Assembly: GCF_964340395.1 (NCBI RefSeq)
Contig: NC_135553.1
Location: 19,055,001 to 19,119,000, forward strand
DNA from: Glandiceps talaboti
Lineage: Eukaryota; Hemichordata; Enteropneusta; Spengelidae
Reading direction: 5' to 3'
DNA: 64,000 nucleotides
In this document: piece by piece, positions 1 through 10,778 of the stretch
How positions within the stretch are numbered: position 1 is the first letter of the stretch
Layout of the letters: every line of letters starts with the position of its first letter
Program-made: the position numbers and the translations under genes
Notes under the pieces: model-generated
What the model saw: the letters and a program-made list of their open reading frames with translations, nothing else
What the model was told of the DNA's origin: nothing
Database searches by the model: none

Positions 1-455
1 ATTGGTGTATTGAATACTGAGTGTTAACAAAATTATTAAAGATTGAATGTGTAAACCAATTCCGTGAGAGAAATTAATTGAATGTGATAGGTCAGAGGTC
101 GTTTGGTAAAATACAAACAGGAAACAATACTTTATCCATACTTTAAGTGAGCACTGCGCCCACAGTAACAGCAAAATGATGGCGTGTATTGTAAAGATAA
201 AAAACAGGGATGGTTAGGCAAGTAGATAATCAACCAAAAGATGAATGCACATATGCCTAGCAACAAGACCATGCCCATAGCAACAGTGAAAATGTTATGC
301 ATATTGCACACAAATAACAACATGGATGGGTTAAGTAAGTGGATAAACTTTCAGAAAATTGACATTATTGTTCCAACAATGAAGATACTGCCTATACCAA
401 CAGTATAACACATATAAACTCTACTGTTGTACTACAATGTCATTGGCGCTATTCT
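1..455 (+). repeat. 3' part of a pearl/Helentron-like element with minisatellite core
   Basis: The segment holds diverged copies of a unit of about 115-120 bp marked by 'cctagcaacaagaccatgcc' and 'catagcaacag', then a tail 'ctactgttgtactacaatg' and 'tcattggcgctatt'. The same units and tail occur in a fuller copy at 52909-54180. A core of short tandem units between conserved ends is typical of non-autonomous Helentron elements of the 'pearl' type known from bivalves; assignment to that class is inference. The left end is outside the window or eroded. Confidence 0.6.
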
Positions 456-466
456 TTTGTTTTCAG

Positions 467-576
467 AGGTTGAAGATGTTGTAAATGGTATAATCTATCT
501 ATTAAGTGATAAAGCTGCTATGATCACTGGAACTTGTTTGGTTATCGACGGAGGATCACTGGCAGCAGGAGTATAA
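467..576 (+). CDS. Last exon of a short-chain dehydrogenase/reductase (DCXR-like), 5' part outside window
   Basis: After an acceptor 'ttttgttttcag' the frame (first two bases finish a split codon) reads VEDVVNGIIYLLSDKAAMIT, then GTCLVIDGGSLAAGV and a TAA stop at 574-576. The pattern E-DVVN-I-YLLSD-A-MITG, then a V-DGG motif, is the C-terminal end of classical SDR enzymes: helix alpha-F, beta-G and the final loop of the NAD(P)-binding Rossmann fold. It most resembles dicarbonyl/L-xylulose reductase-type SDRs, which reduce dicarbonyls and pentuloses with NADPH in the cytosol. The Ser-Tyr-Lys catalytic residues lie in exons upstream of the window, so substrate class is an inference. The polypyrimidine tract of this exon starts right after the tail of the preceding mobile element. 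Confidence 0.85.
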
Positions 577-854
577 AAAGGGCGCTTCCACCAATCGCTG
601 GTTAACAAAAGACGTTTTTGAGTATAAGCTTATATGTGTGAGTAGTTCTAGATTGGACAACGGATACAGTGTTTATTATGTTAAACACCGCGTTAACTGA
701 AGTGCCGTTTACAATTTGTTTATACTTGGCCTTTTAGTTACTTTTGACGCGTTGAATATTTCACCATAGATGTTCGTACGTTCGTTGATACGATAAGACC
801 CAGTTTTGTATTTCTAATAATAGTTCATGCACTTCGGATCTACTTAGTACGTGA
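577..854. other. Downstream flank of the SDR gene
   Basis: No coding frame, repeat or RNA gene seen. It should include the SDR 3' UTR, but no canonical AATAAA is visible close to the stop codon. Confidence 0.4.
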
Positions 855-1055
855 TGTTAACACTAACAACTATGTAAACATATACAGATTTTGCAACATT
901 GTATTCTATAGTTACGATGAGTTATGCAAATTTGTTTTCTGTGATTGGCTCAATAGCTTAGATGTATCTAGTAGTGTTTTCTCAGACGTTCGCCTATTTA
1001 GAACGTCCCTAGGATCCAGGTATAGCCTATAAATAGCCCTAATTTCTTAGTTTAA
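855..1055 (+). promoter_or_regulatory. Promoter-like segment: octamer, CCAAT box and TATA box
   Basis: Three core elements stand in the usual order and spacing. A perfect octamer ATGCAAAT is at 924-931, an inverted CCAAT box (GATTGGCT) at 942-949, and TATAAATA at 1028-1035, which would place a start near 1055-1065. No host gene can be tied to it. The region begins with 'tgttaac' (855-861), and a possible tRNA-primer-like 'tgggcgtcaagc' follows at about 1803, so an isolated retroelement LTR is one explanation. Flanking duplications supporting that were not found. Confidence 0.4.
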
Positions 1056-1390
1056 GCGAGCAGTTACCCGTTTGTCTGCCGGAGGCCATCTCGATTTGCG
1101 TGTCGAGATTTGTAGCGAGCAGTTCCCCCCTTTTGTGTATTGGAGGCCCTCTCGATTTGCGTGTCGAGATCCATGTCGACGGTTGTCTTCGTTTGCGTAC
1201 CTGGACATATAGAGCGTATTTCAGATTAGAGATTCGTCGTCCCATTCTAGTTTGCGTGCTAGAATTACACGAAGGTGTCCTTATTTCGGTTTGCCTATAC
1301 TGGAATAATATTCGTTGCGAGTTCGTCCCCCCGAGGTGTAGTATCTAAGTTCTCTAATCTGACGGGTGTCTGTTTGCGTGTCGAGAGCCT
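1056..1390 (+). other. Array of hairpins sharing the loop TTTGCGTG, with a 58-62 bp tandem duplication
   Basis: Three perfect stem-loops have the identical 8-nt loop TTTGCGTG. They are 1088-1109 (stem ATCTCGA/TCGAGAT), 1150-1169 (TCTCGA/TCGAGA) and 1244-1265 (stem ATTCTAG/CTAGAAT). The third stem differs in sequence but is still fully paired, so pairing is kept while bases change. A fourth loop copy at 1373-1380 keeps only the 3' arm, and a related 'tttgcgta' is at 1193-1200. The first two lie in a two-copy direct repeat starting 'agcgagcagtt' at 1056 and 1114. No protein frame explains this. Confidence 0.55.
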
Positions 1391-2461
1391 ATTTAGGATA
1401 GTATTTATAATTCTACCTCACTGCTGTCTTGCCGGTGTCCCTCGAGATTGCGCGATACTACCCAGCATTCAGTGCGCATTCTACTCCAGCAACGGTAAAC
1501 CTCGCTGAAAATTCGCTGCGCGAATTCAGTGAGTATTTTCACTTCTGAGAAGAATTTTCACAGAAAGTGACACTTAGAGGTAGTTTGACAACACCTCTCA
1601 CCTACATCACCGTACTTTGGCGAAGTCTCGTTTAACTTTCGAATTTATTTATTTATCCCCCCCCCATTTTATTTTGTTAGTACTAACTACATCGTACAGC
1701 TAGCTACTTATTATTGCGTTGTTAATGTTTGATTTAAGAAATTAAACGTAACCCGTTGTAGTTTAAATTGTATTATACTCTCCGCAGTGCGTTTATCGAC
1801 ATTGGGCGTCAAGCGATACCTTGTCCTTGACTAATAAGCCCATACGACCCCATATCACCAGGCAGTCACATCACCAACTGACGTGCATATATAAGCTACC
1901 GTTTAACAATAACAGTTCACTCTGTCACGTCACATATGTGATAAGAGTTCATTTATTTGCAAATTTCTCAAATAACATCAGCTTCGGATTCTTTTACAAT
2001 AAAACGGTGTACATGTATTTTCTGGCGGTTATAGCAATGGAAACAATATTAGCATTATTACCTACCAGGAAGTGCGATCGCAAAACAGAACTTTTAAGAT
2101 ACATTAAATTAATGTGGAGAAATTGATCGACTATGACTCAGTTTTATTCACTATACTCATACCAAATTGCTTTCAAAAGGGCCAAGACATACTTTGAGAA
2201 CTGCAGTGACTTATCAGTTATTGATGGTAGTAGTCAATATAGTCGAAATAAGTATTTTACTTTTATCATAGTTAATAATTAATAACCGACAAATGAATTA
2301 GAAAACTGAGCATTTTATAGAAATATCCTACAATGGCCAATATCTCAATAGCACCTGTGGCAATTATACGTGTTGCAGGCAGGTAGAAAAAAAAGAAAGA
2401 TTTCTATTGTAATACAATGCAACGAAGTTAGTGGACTGAGAATACATGTAAATAGATGTTA
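1391..2461. other. Non-coding stretch after the hairpin array
   Basis: Short open frames in this stretch show no family resemblance and no exon-like borders. A poly-C run is at about 1659-1665. Around 1790-1803 the text 'gcgtttatcgaca' followed by 'ttgggcgtcaagc' is the only place that could be an LTR end plus primer site. Nothing else is recognised. Confidence 0.3.
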
Positions 2462-2805
2462 TAGTTATTCTCCAGTATTTTTCTTTGTTCAGCAAAGGAA
2501 AATACGAGTGACCTAAGGGGTCTCTGTCACTACTCGTCTAGCGACTCGTAGTGACAACCCTTAGGTCACGAGTATTTTCCGGCTAAATGAAGACAAATAT
2601 TGCAGAATAACATAATTATACCACCAGCGCCAGTAATATCATAGAAAACGCGGGGAAAGCACTGGCAATATTTGAAGGTTTTGACTCATATTTCGAACAC
2701 AGCAGTACCAGTGACGTAGAGACGCGTTGTCGTGACGTATATAGAAGGGTATAAATTCCATATTTCTTTGTTTAACTTGGCTTGTGCATGATATAAGTAT
2801 AGCAT
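2462..2805. repeat. Dispersed palindrome-headed repeat, family A, copy 1
   Basis: The head is an imperfect foldback: 'ggaaaatacgagtgacctaa' (about 2499-2518) pairs with 'ttaggtcacgagtattttcc' (2561-2580), with a GTCACTAC/GTAGTGAC inner stem. A unique body follows ('agcagtaccagtgacgtaga', ending 'gcttgtgcatg'). Copies with the same head and body are at 40525-40880 and 60950-61256. Probably a non-autonomous DNA element. Confidence 0.75.
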
Positions 2806-5800
2806 TGCTCGTATTATGTCGTTTATATCCGTATGTAAGTCTTTCTGTTACACACATCCTGTAATAGTCAGACCAATTGAGTATTTAAAATTCATCTTTG
2901 ATAACAATTGAACCTGACGTAGGATGACATCCTGTGTGCCGTTACACTTGAAGTTTGTATATTTCTAATATTCATCGTCTAAGAATGTGTGTGAGGATAA
3001 GAAGCGGGTAACTGGCGTTGATTATACTAACTGGCCGGGGAATCTCGGCAGGAGTGCTTGACTAAGCGGGAAGAAGCTAGGACGGGTCATGGATTTACAC
3101 ATCGCACGAAGGTCGAAACGAAATGCTAACTTGTAAAGCTGTTAACAGTCGATTTTGACTTCTGTCTGACTCATCTTTCTACAGTCGTGTCCCACAATGG
3201 TGGGATGCCAAACTCACAAAATAATTATGTGAAATTAGATAATAAAAAAATGAATCAAAGTGACTGTCTCCTACTTTCATTCTCTTAAATATGGCCCTCC
3301 CACGAGAACCGATTTATAAAATCTGACCAAGCCCCTCATTCCCATGGCCCTCTCCTACTTGTAATTATTGAAGGTTCCCTTACTGTATGTTGATAATCCA
3401 ACTCAACGGACGACTTGTTCACCTTGGTGTCAATGATCATTCAAACCTTGACCGCTCATATATAAACCTTTATAATAGAGGAATTACAAAGAAGTATCAG
3501 ATATCAGTATTTTACACGACTCATTCACTCGTAACTTAAACCATCTGCAAGTTGTTACCAATGAGTACCCAATATTCTAGACCAACTCGACTCGTGGATG
3601 ACGCGGAGTAGAGATAATCTCGGCACGCCCTCACGGATATCGAGGAGACACTATAAGGACATACCACCAATAACAAAAGGTAACGTGGTTTTGAACCACA
3701 ACACTCGGGAGAAGAGCCGGGAATATCACACAGCTTGTACGGTGAAGTCCTGAATGCCATTTCGCTTTTGGTGAAGTTTCTGACTATTACATGCGACATA
3801 ATACGGTAAGTCCTTGGCCTTAACAATTCCCGTATCAGCAAAACGTGGTTTTTACGAAATCTCAAGAGAAAATTTCAACTTTTCGTTTGATTTTTACAAA
3901 CGTTTAATGCCCCAACAATGCACGTATACCACTAGGACTTGCTACAACGGAGAATGTACATGTACATTGATAACTTCTGGACTCATTACTTCTAAGTTGT
4001 TAAAAGTATGACAAATTAGAACAGAAATTAATGAAATCCTCAAACTGACCGGATATTTCCAATTTTGTCGTGTCAAGGGCAAGAAGTAGAGTAGTGTATA
4101 GTGTGCCAACTGGGAACAAGTAACCCTTGTCCTTACAAAGAATGGTTGTTAGTATCACAGGAAGAACTACGCGACAAGTATTTGACTTTCTGAAAAGGAA
4201 AACAAATATTGATATTTACCAACCAAAAAGTACAGAACTGACACGAAAAGCAGGTGTGCCATGACAGCCATTCTTGCGATGTTGTAATGTATTGAAATTC
4301 CACAACGTGACAGAACACACTCTTCGTTCAATGTCATCTTATTTCCCTCATGTGGTTACACATAAATACATTGCGTGCCAAAGCCGGCATGCCTGGACCA
4401 ACTTCACTGATAACTAGAAGTCTATCTAACCCGTAATTTTCAGGTTCGATCATTTACTTTAATCAAATTGTATATGCGACCATATTCGGGGTTTTTTTAC
4501 TTCGAGGAGCAAGAAGACCTAGACAAAACCTGTCACTGAATTCCCCCTTTCAGAAAATAGCATCAAGTTTTATATGTTGATTCTAAAAAACTATAAAAAC
4601 TATAACAGTACGCTTGTATATTTCGTCGCATTTCATAAAACTTTAGCGAGTCCATACAAATGTACTTTGTTCAACTCATTTATCTGAATCGCCTCTGACA
4701 TGACATTTTTTAAAAATTCTATCTCCATTTTGTAATCTGCTAAAAATTCAGTCTAAGAACAAGTCTCCTATGTTTGAAGACATAGCCCCCTACACTGACG
4801 TGTTGTTAATTAGTATATGGCCCTACAAAGTTGTTATACTAGTTGTAGACACTTAACTGCTGGCTCAATGAAAACATTCATACCCATTAGACAATTTATT
4901 AATTGGGACATAGAGATCGCTGGCCAAGGTCAAAAGGTCGATACATGTAGACAAAACTCACCGCTATTAGTATGAGTATGTACTCTTCAATGATGTATAT
5001 TTGCAAAACTGCATAAGTTGTGAAGTGGCTTGTTAATTGACATTAGAGGAGAAGACCTGGTCATACGCCGTTGTATCTAATTTGAAGCTCCTGTAGAACT
5101 ATAAACATAGATGTAGACACTTAAATAGTGTCCCTGTGTCATGTGCATTGGACTTCTTGAGTTACGGTCGACAATTTAATTTTTTACAACAACTATGGCC
5201 GCTAGCTGTTCGGCCATACTAGTCAAAGTCGCGATAAAAGTGACGTACATATGTCCCCCTTTTGGTTGAATTGAGTTATGACGGTCACAACTACGTCCTC
5301 GGGATAAATAGTGTGGATATCCGCAAACATGGCGGATGGACGGACAGACATCGGCCAATGCTATAGACCCCTGAAGGTGGTGGTACCCGTTGGAAGCAAA
5401 TAATGATTATTTTTTTCATGGAAGAAAATGTATTTAAACTCTAACACGCTCCTTAAATGATGGTTACACTTTATCAAAGTTAAGAATTGATAGATATCAT
5501 GCAAACATTAGTCTTATCGTGGTTCTTTGGTATGAAAAATACAAATTATTCCTCATCTGTGAATTGAGGGAAGGTGACATCTGCGAATTTTGGAAAGTGA
5601 CATTGTTTGCAATACTATAAGGTATTTGTCATAAAGCGGCGCCATTAAAAATTAACTGAAAATATAGCCAAGGCTTTATCAATTTGTTAAATGTACAGCA
5701 CAAATTAGATCTGAATTGGACATTTTAGTTGGTTAGGAATGCATACTGCGACACATCGTTTAATCCTTGAGTCAGTACGTGCTGGGTTAACGTTTGATAA

Positions 5801-5907
5801 CTTACAGTTGATATCTCTTCTTTTATTCTCAAATACAGAAAAGACTCACTTCTTTGCAGAAACTGTTTAGCCACACAAATTTGTCAATGGAAAGATCCTT
5901 GTTGTTT

Positions 5908-5950
<43 letters not shown>

Positions 5951-8626
5951 AGATTTTTCGTTAGGTAACCTTCACTAGTTCAAAGGACCACGTTTCAAAC
6001 CCGAGTATTCAAAACAATTTCAACGAGTAAATAAAAACAATAAAAACGAGTACATAAAAGCAATACTTCTAAAATCAAAATACGTACATAATCAGGATTT
6101 AAAAAACGACAACAACTCGAAAATCATGGGTTTTAAAAAAGACTGGTCACAGCTAAGCATATGAGAATATAGGGCTACAGTCGAGGTCTATCTGTCTGTT
6201 GGTTGTGTAATTTGATTGCTGCTGGGATGAGTGATTCCTTATAGCATGTTGCTCTGGTATGTGGGAGTCTGAGTCTGCCGCTTCTCTCTATTCGTCGACT
6301 CAAGTTCTGGCCTAAGTGGATGTGTGTTTTCAGCTAATATCGTTCGCAGTCTGTCCGTAATGTGTCTGTGGTACATGTTGTCAATGTTAGTCTGTATTTT
6401 AGCCAGTGTTATCTTTTACCCAGTGTTATCCTGTCAATGGAGCCACACAGATTGCACTGGATCATTCTTTACTACAGGACAAACATTTTCTACAGCTTTG
6501 TCAGAAAACTACTTTCACACCTAAATCTTAATCCGGGTCTATTAGAGAATGTATAACATATGTATGCAATATCACTATCCTTTTCTCACACTTCAAGGCT
6601 GTTTTGACATACTTTTGGGGATGAAAGGTTAAAGACCCCATTATAAATTGTGCAATATGATGAACGTTATGTTTATGGCACTGACATACAATTACCACCA
6701 AGGTACAAAGGTGATGTGATCACATATGTTGTTTGTAAAAATGCATTAAACAAATCAGACAATCTAATAACTTTGTGGCACGTATTTGCTGTCCTTTAGT
6801 TGTACTGATATGCAAAATAAGTTGTTCGGTCAATTCAGGACATAACCAGTCGCTAAAACCATGCCAGTTCATGATTTTTCTGCTGGGGCAACCCAAACCG
6901 GCTGTGCGTGTTTCAGTGGTTGCAATCGCCGCAAAGGGACCTACAATTTTATGACGATGAAAAAAAAACCGTTATATGCGGAACTTTTCGATATGAGTCC
7001 CTGTCTCGGTTTACATTGTTCTGGATGAAATGATTCGCGAGATCTAATGCACGATCTCTGCCACAACTTGTTTTGAATATTACACTGCCATTGAACTACA
7101 TGTATATCGTCTTGGTTATCTATAGTTTCGGGATTTTCACAACTGTTGAAATACACGTTCGTGGCAGACGGATAACCACGCAGCACACGTTTTCTCTTCA
7201 AAGAAATTAAACAAATAAAGTAAATTTACAAGTCAAGTTCTAAAGTTGTTTGTCTTCAACCCCATATATCTAAATAAATCTATTCAGATACCGCATGCTT
7301 ACATGGTAGCTTGTATGACGCATACTTACACGTATGCAAGTAGTTTATTATCAATTCTTCCTTTCCCCTTCTTGTGCAATTCGGATTCTTGTTAATGACT
7401 GAACATCCGCCGATGTCAAGAACATAAATCACGGTGACTTTTATGATAACAGAGACCGAGAATTCATGTTGTTATGCAAGTCTCATTAATAAACCTTATT
7501 TGACCTTTTGTCCATATATCTTTCAACTCATGCTGTAAACATGACTGTATGTCCGACAATGTTGCTTTACCATCTGGACAAAACATACTTCTACAATCAT
7601 ATGCATGATATGTGTTCAGTGTTAAATACTATGCAGTTTAAATTTCCCCGTGATACTTAGGCCAAGTGTTTTGAATGTTCCCTACTCTAGCTGTATGGAG
7701 TGATATCTTTTACGATCAACCAACAAACGATATATTCACTCAGAATTGTTAAAATGCCAATAAATAGACGTTAATTAAAGGTCATCTTTTCAATAAGTAG
7801 TACAGAAACAAGTTGACATCATGATGGTGTCGGGGGGGGGGGCTAGGATTTTAGGGTGAGGACCAAACAAATCATTTGTATGGCTTTATTGTACCATATC
7901 ACGTGTACAGCTACACAAATACAGGCGATTCAATATTGTTAAGGGTGTACGTATGGTGTTACAGGTACGTCAAATAAATCTAGCAAAAGAGTTTCAAAAA
8001 CCGTTCCAGTTGCAACTGGTGCAGTTTTAATGAGGATCCGATTAAAAATGTTCAACGGATAGTATAATGTACTCTGTTGAGTGTTTCCGTAAGCAACATA
8101 CCACTACTGTGAAGCAGTGAGAAGCCTCAAAGGGGCTTCAGGAATGTAAGAAAAACACTTCTTGTGAAAGCAAAAAAAAAGAGAAGAAGTCAATTTGAAC
8201 AATATAAGACAATTAAGGTATTTTCGGTACAGCTCCAGGATGTCAATAACTTGGGTTTGTGTTGTTTTCTTGAAGGAGTAGCTTTCTCCGAGATAGTGTA
8301 TTGTATTATGACAATAGTTTTGTTTATGGACGGGATGATTGCCAGACACATACGTACATATTGACATTTTGACAACATAACATATGATACAATAGAAATG
8401 CGATAGACCAGTTGTAGTAAACTTTGAAGCAAATAGCATTCTCCCGCGTGGAAACGGATCAGAATATCAATGCTGCTTTACTATACAAAGAGTTGAAATG
8501 ATGTTATGATTTATGATGTATAACCCTGAAAGTGTGTTTAAAATAGGAGCAACTTGGCAGCAAACACTTAGACAATAGCGTTTATCAGTAGGAGCTTACT
8601 AATGGTCATTTTTTTATCTCTTTCAG
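2806..8626. other. Gene-poor intergenic region upstream of the LRR gene
   Basis: No convincing exons on either strand; the open frames are short, low in family-like motifs and without paired splice sites. It holds a (GTT)n tract at 5897-5951, a poly-G run near 7833, and the likely 5' non-coding exon and intron of the LRR gene near its right end, where an acceptor 'ttatctctttcag' ends at 8626. Nothing else recognisable. Confidence 0.4.
5897..5951. repeat. (GTT)n microsatellite
   Basis: Near-uninterrupted trinucleotide tract read directly from the sequence. Confidence 0.95.
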
Positions 8627-8657
8627 GAACAATAGAACGGGGAAATTCACTTGCAAA

Positions 8658-10778
8658 ATGTCTACTACCAAAGTGTTCGTCGTATTTTTCACAATTTGTG
8701 GGATTTGCATTCAAGGATGTCCATGGTTGTGTTCGTGCAACACTAGTGTTGGACTTGATGTAGATTGTAGTGGTAGATCCTTAGCAGCCACACCAATAAA
8801 TATTCCGGTCGACACAGTATCCCTTAATTTATTCAGAAATGACCTGACTTCAATCCCGGATGGTTGGCTTGCAAGTTTCCCAGCGCTGATATCTCTGAAC
8901 CTAGGTAACAACGATCTATCGACAATTTCGAATGGTTCTTTTCGAGGGTTACAAAATTTGAAAAAGTTAAATCTGTACAACAACAAAATTCAACAGCTTC
9001 CTGTAAATTCATTCAGCGAATTGGCTGCAGTGCACAGTTTGATTCTAAACTCTAACGATATTATCAGGCTTTCGGAAGGTTCATTTCGAGGATTGAAGAA
9101 GTTAAAGATTTTGGCTCTGAGTGGTAACAAACTGTCGGCATTGCACGGTGATGTCTTTAGACATTTGCCCAAGTTGAAGGCGTTGAAGCTACACTATAAC
9201 GCCATAACGAGCATAGCTGATGGGGCTTTTAAAGGATTGCGAAAAGTGAAAAGACTGTTCCTGCACAATAACAAAATTAACAGATTAGAAGAAAATATTT
9301 TCAGTGATTTGCCAAATTTGGAGAATCTGAAGCTGCAGTCTAACGACATCACTAGTATTGCTAAGGGTGCGTTTAGGGGTTTGGACAAGCTGAAGAAGTT
9401 GTATTTGAGTGGCAACAAAGTTGCTAGACTACGAGAAAACATTTTCATTGACTTACCCTCCCTGAAGAAAATGGATTTCCACTCGAGTGGCATAACCAGA
9501 ATTTCTGTTGGTGCATTTAGTGGATTGAAGTATCTAGAAACGTTGGACATGAAAACCAACAAAATCACCGTATTACCGGCAACCATATTCAGTCACTTGT
9601 CTTCACTGACGACACTTGACCTGCACTTCAACCAGATAACTAGAGTTGCTAAAGGTGCCTTCAAAGGAATGGACAAGATCGAAAAGCTGTATCTTGGGTT
9701 TAACAAAATAGTTGAAGTGCCGAAAAATTTCTCAAGTGAAGTTCCAACATTACAGGCACTAACATTGAACTCTAACTCCATCACCAATATTCCCAATGGC
9801 GCCTTTCGAGAGTTTCAGAGCCTTGAAATATTACATCTGGATAATAACAAAATTACTGAATTAACAGGTACTATTTTCAGGGCTTTGTCTAAGTTGACGA
9901 CACTAAATCTCTACTCGAACGATATAGCAAGAGTTAGTGATGATGTCTTTCAAGGGTTACACACCTTGAATACACTACATATGAGTGGCAACAGAATAAC
10001 CGAATTGAAGGAAGGCGTCTTCAGGGATTTATCGCAATTGAAATTACTGAACCTGCAATCAAACTATATAACAAACATTCCAAGTGGTACTTTTCTGGGA
10101 TTGCAAAACCTAAAAGTGTTGCATCTTGATGATAACAAAATACATGAACTATCGAGAAATATTTTCAGTGATATGCCCGCACTGACAGTGTTAAATATCC
10201 ATTCAAATGATATCAGCGATATTGCTGCTAGTGCATTTGAAGGGTTGGATAACCTGTTAAGACTTCACCTAAGTGGTAACAATATCAAGCAATTGCATGA
10301 AGATGTCTTCCGAGATTTATCACAATTACAGATACTAAATCTCCACACAAACCATATAGATAGTTTTCCTGATGGTATCTTTCAGGGACTGGACAATCTC
10401 CAAACCTTGACATTGTCTAAAAACCAACTACTAGAATTCTCAGCAACCCATTTAGGTGGTTTAACGGCATTGAAATCGCTGTTTCTTGAAAGTAATCGTA
10501 TAAGGTATATTGCGGTTGATTCTTTTCGTGGACTTCACGACCTTGAAACTTTAGATCTTGACGCAAACAGAATTAACGAAATACGAGAAAATACATTCAG
10601 CGGTTTGTCTGAATTAAAGACATTGCGTCTCAACTCAAACAGTATCGCCAGCATTGCAGATGATGCTTTCCGAGGGTTGAACAGTCTTGAAACGTTGTAT
10701 CTACTCAATAATCAAATAACTGAATTATCACCGGATATATTGAGCTATTTGTCTTCATTGACGACATTATACATCTAA
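8658..10778 (+). CDS. Secreted leucine-rich repeat protein, 27 full LRRs, stops inside repeat 28
   Basis: 706-residue frame. Residues 1-20 form a signal peptide (hydrophobic VFVVFFTICGICI), followed by a cysteine-rich LRRNT cap of pattern CPWLCSC...DC (about 21-37). Then come 27 complete 24-residue repeats of the LxxLxLxxNxIxxI type. The repeats alternate: even ones mostly end ..AFRGL, odd ones ..IFSDL, a 48-residue period that suggests growth by doubling of two-repeat units. The frame stops at SSLTTLYI, eight residues into repeat 28, with no LRRCT cap, transmembrane helix or GPI tail. Equivalent DNA in repeat 12 runs on through the same place, so truncation is likely. The coding part is one exon; an acceptor ending at 8626 implies an upstream non-coding exon. 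Such ectodomains occur in Toll-like receptors, VLR-like and matrix proteins. Whether this is a working secreted protein or a clipped receptor relic is open. Confidence 0.85.
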   Translation: MSTTKVFVVFFTICGICIQGCPWLCSCNTSVGLDVDCSGRSLAATPINIPVDTVSLNLFRNDLTSIPDGWLASFPALISLNLGNNDLSTISNGSFRGLQNLKKLNLYNNKIQQLPVNSFSELAAVHSLILNSNDIIRLSEGSFRGLKKLKILALSGNKLSALHGDVFRHLPKLKALKLHYNAITSIADGAFKGLRKVKRLFLHNNKINRLEENIFSDLPNLENLKLQSNDITSIAKGAFRGLDKLKKLYLSGNKVARLRENIFIDLPSLKKMDFHSSGITRISVGAFSGLKYLETLDMKTNKITVLPATIFSHLSSLTTLDLHFNQITRVAKGAFKGMDKIEKLYLGFNKIVEVPKNFSSEVPTLQALTLNSNSITNIPNGAFREFQSLEILHLDNNKITELTGTIFRALSKLTTLNLYSNDIARVSDDVFQGLHTLNTLHMSGNRITELKEGVFRDLSQLKLLNLQSNYITNIPSGTFLGLQNLKVLHLDDNKIHELSRNIFSDMPALTVLNIHSNDISDIAASAFEGLDNLLRLHLSGNNIKQLHEDVFRDLSQLQILNLHTNHIDSFPDGIFQGLDNLQTLTLSKNQLLEFSATHLGGLTALKSLFLESNRIRYIAVDSFRGLHDLETLDLDANRINEIRENTFSGLSELKTLRLNSNSIASIADDAFRGLNSLETLYLLNNQITELSPDILSYLSSLTTLYI

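Noticed and set aside
1821-2126. 101-codon frame as a gag-like internal region behind a possible LTR
   Set aside because: No zinc knuckle, no protease or reverse transcriptase motifs, and no resemblance to gag families.
8104-8439. 111-codon minus frame just upstream of the LRR gene
   Set aside because: No motif, overlapping frames on both strands, composition like non-coding neighbours.
8711-9796. Minus-strand frames opposite the LRR gene
   Set aside because: They are antisense shadows of the regular 24-codon repeats and show no family motifs of their own.
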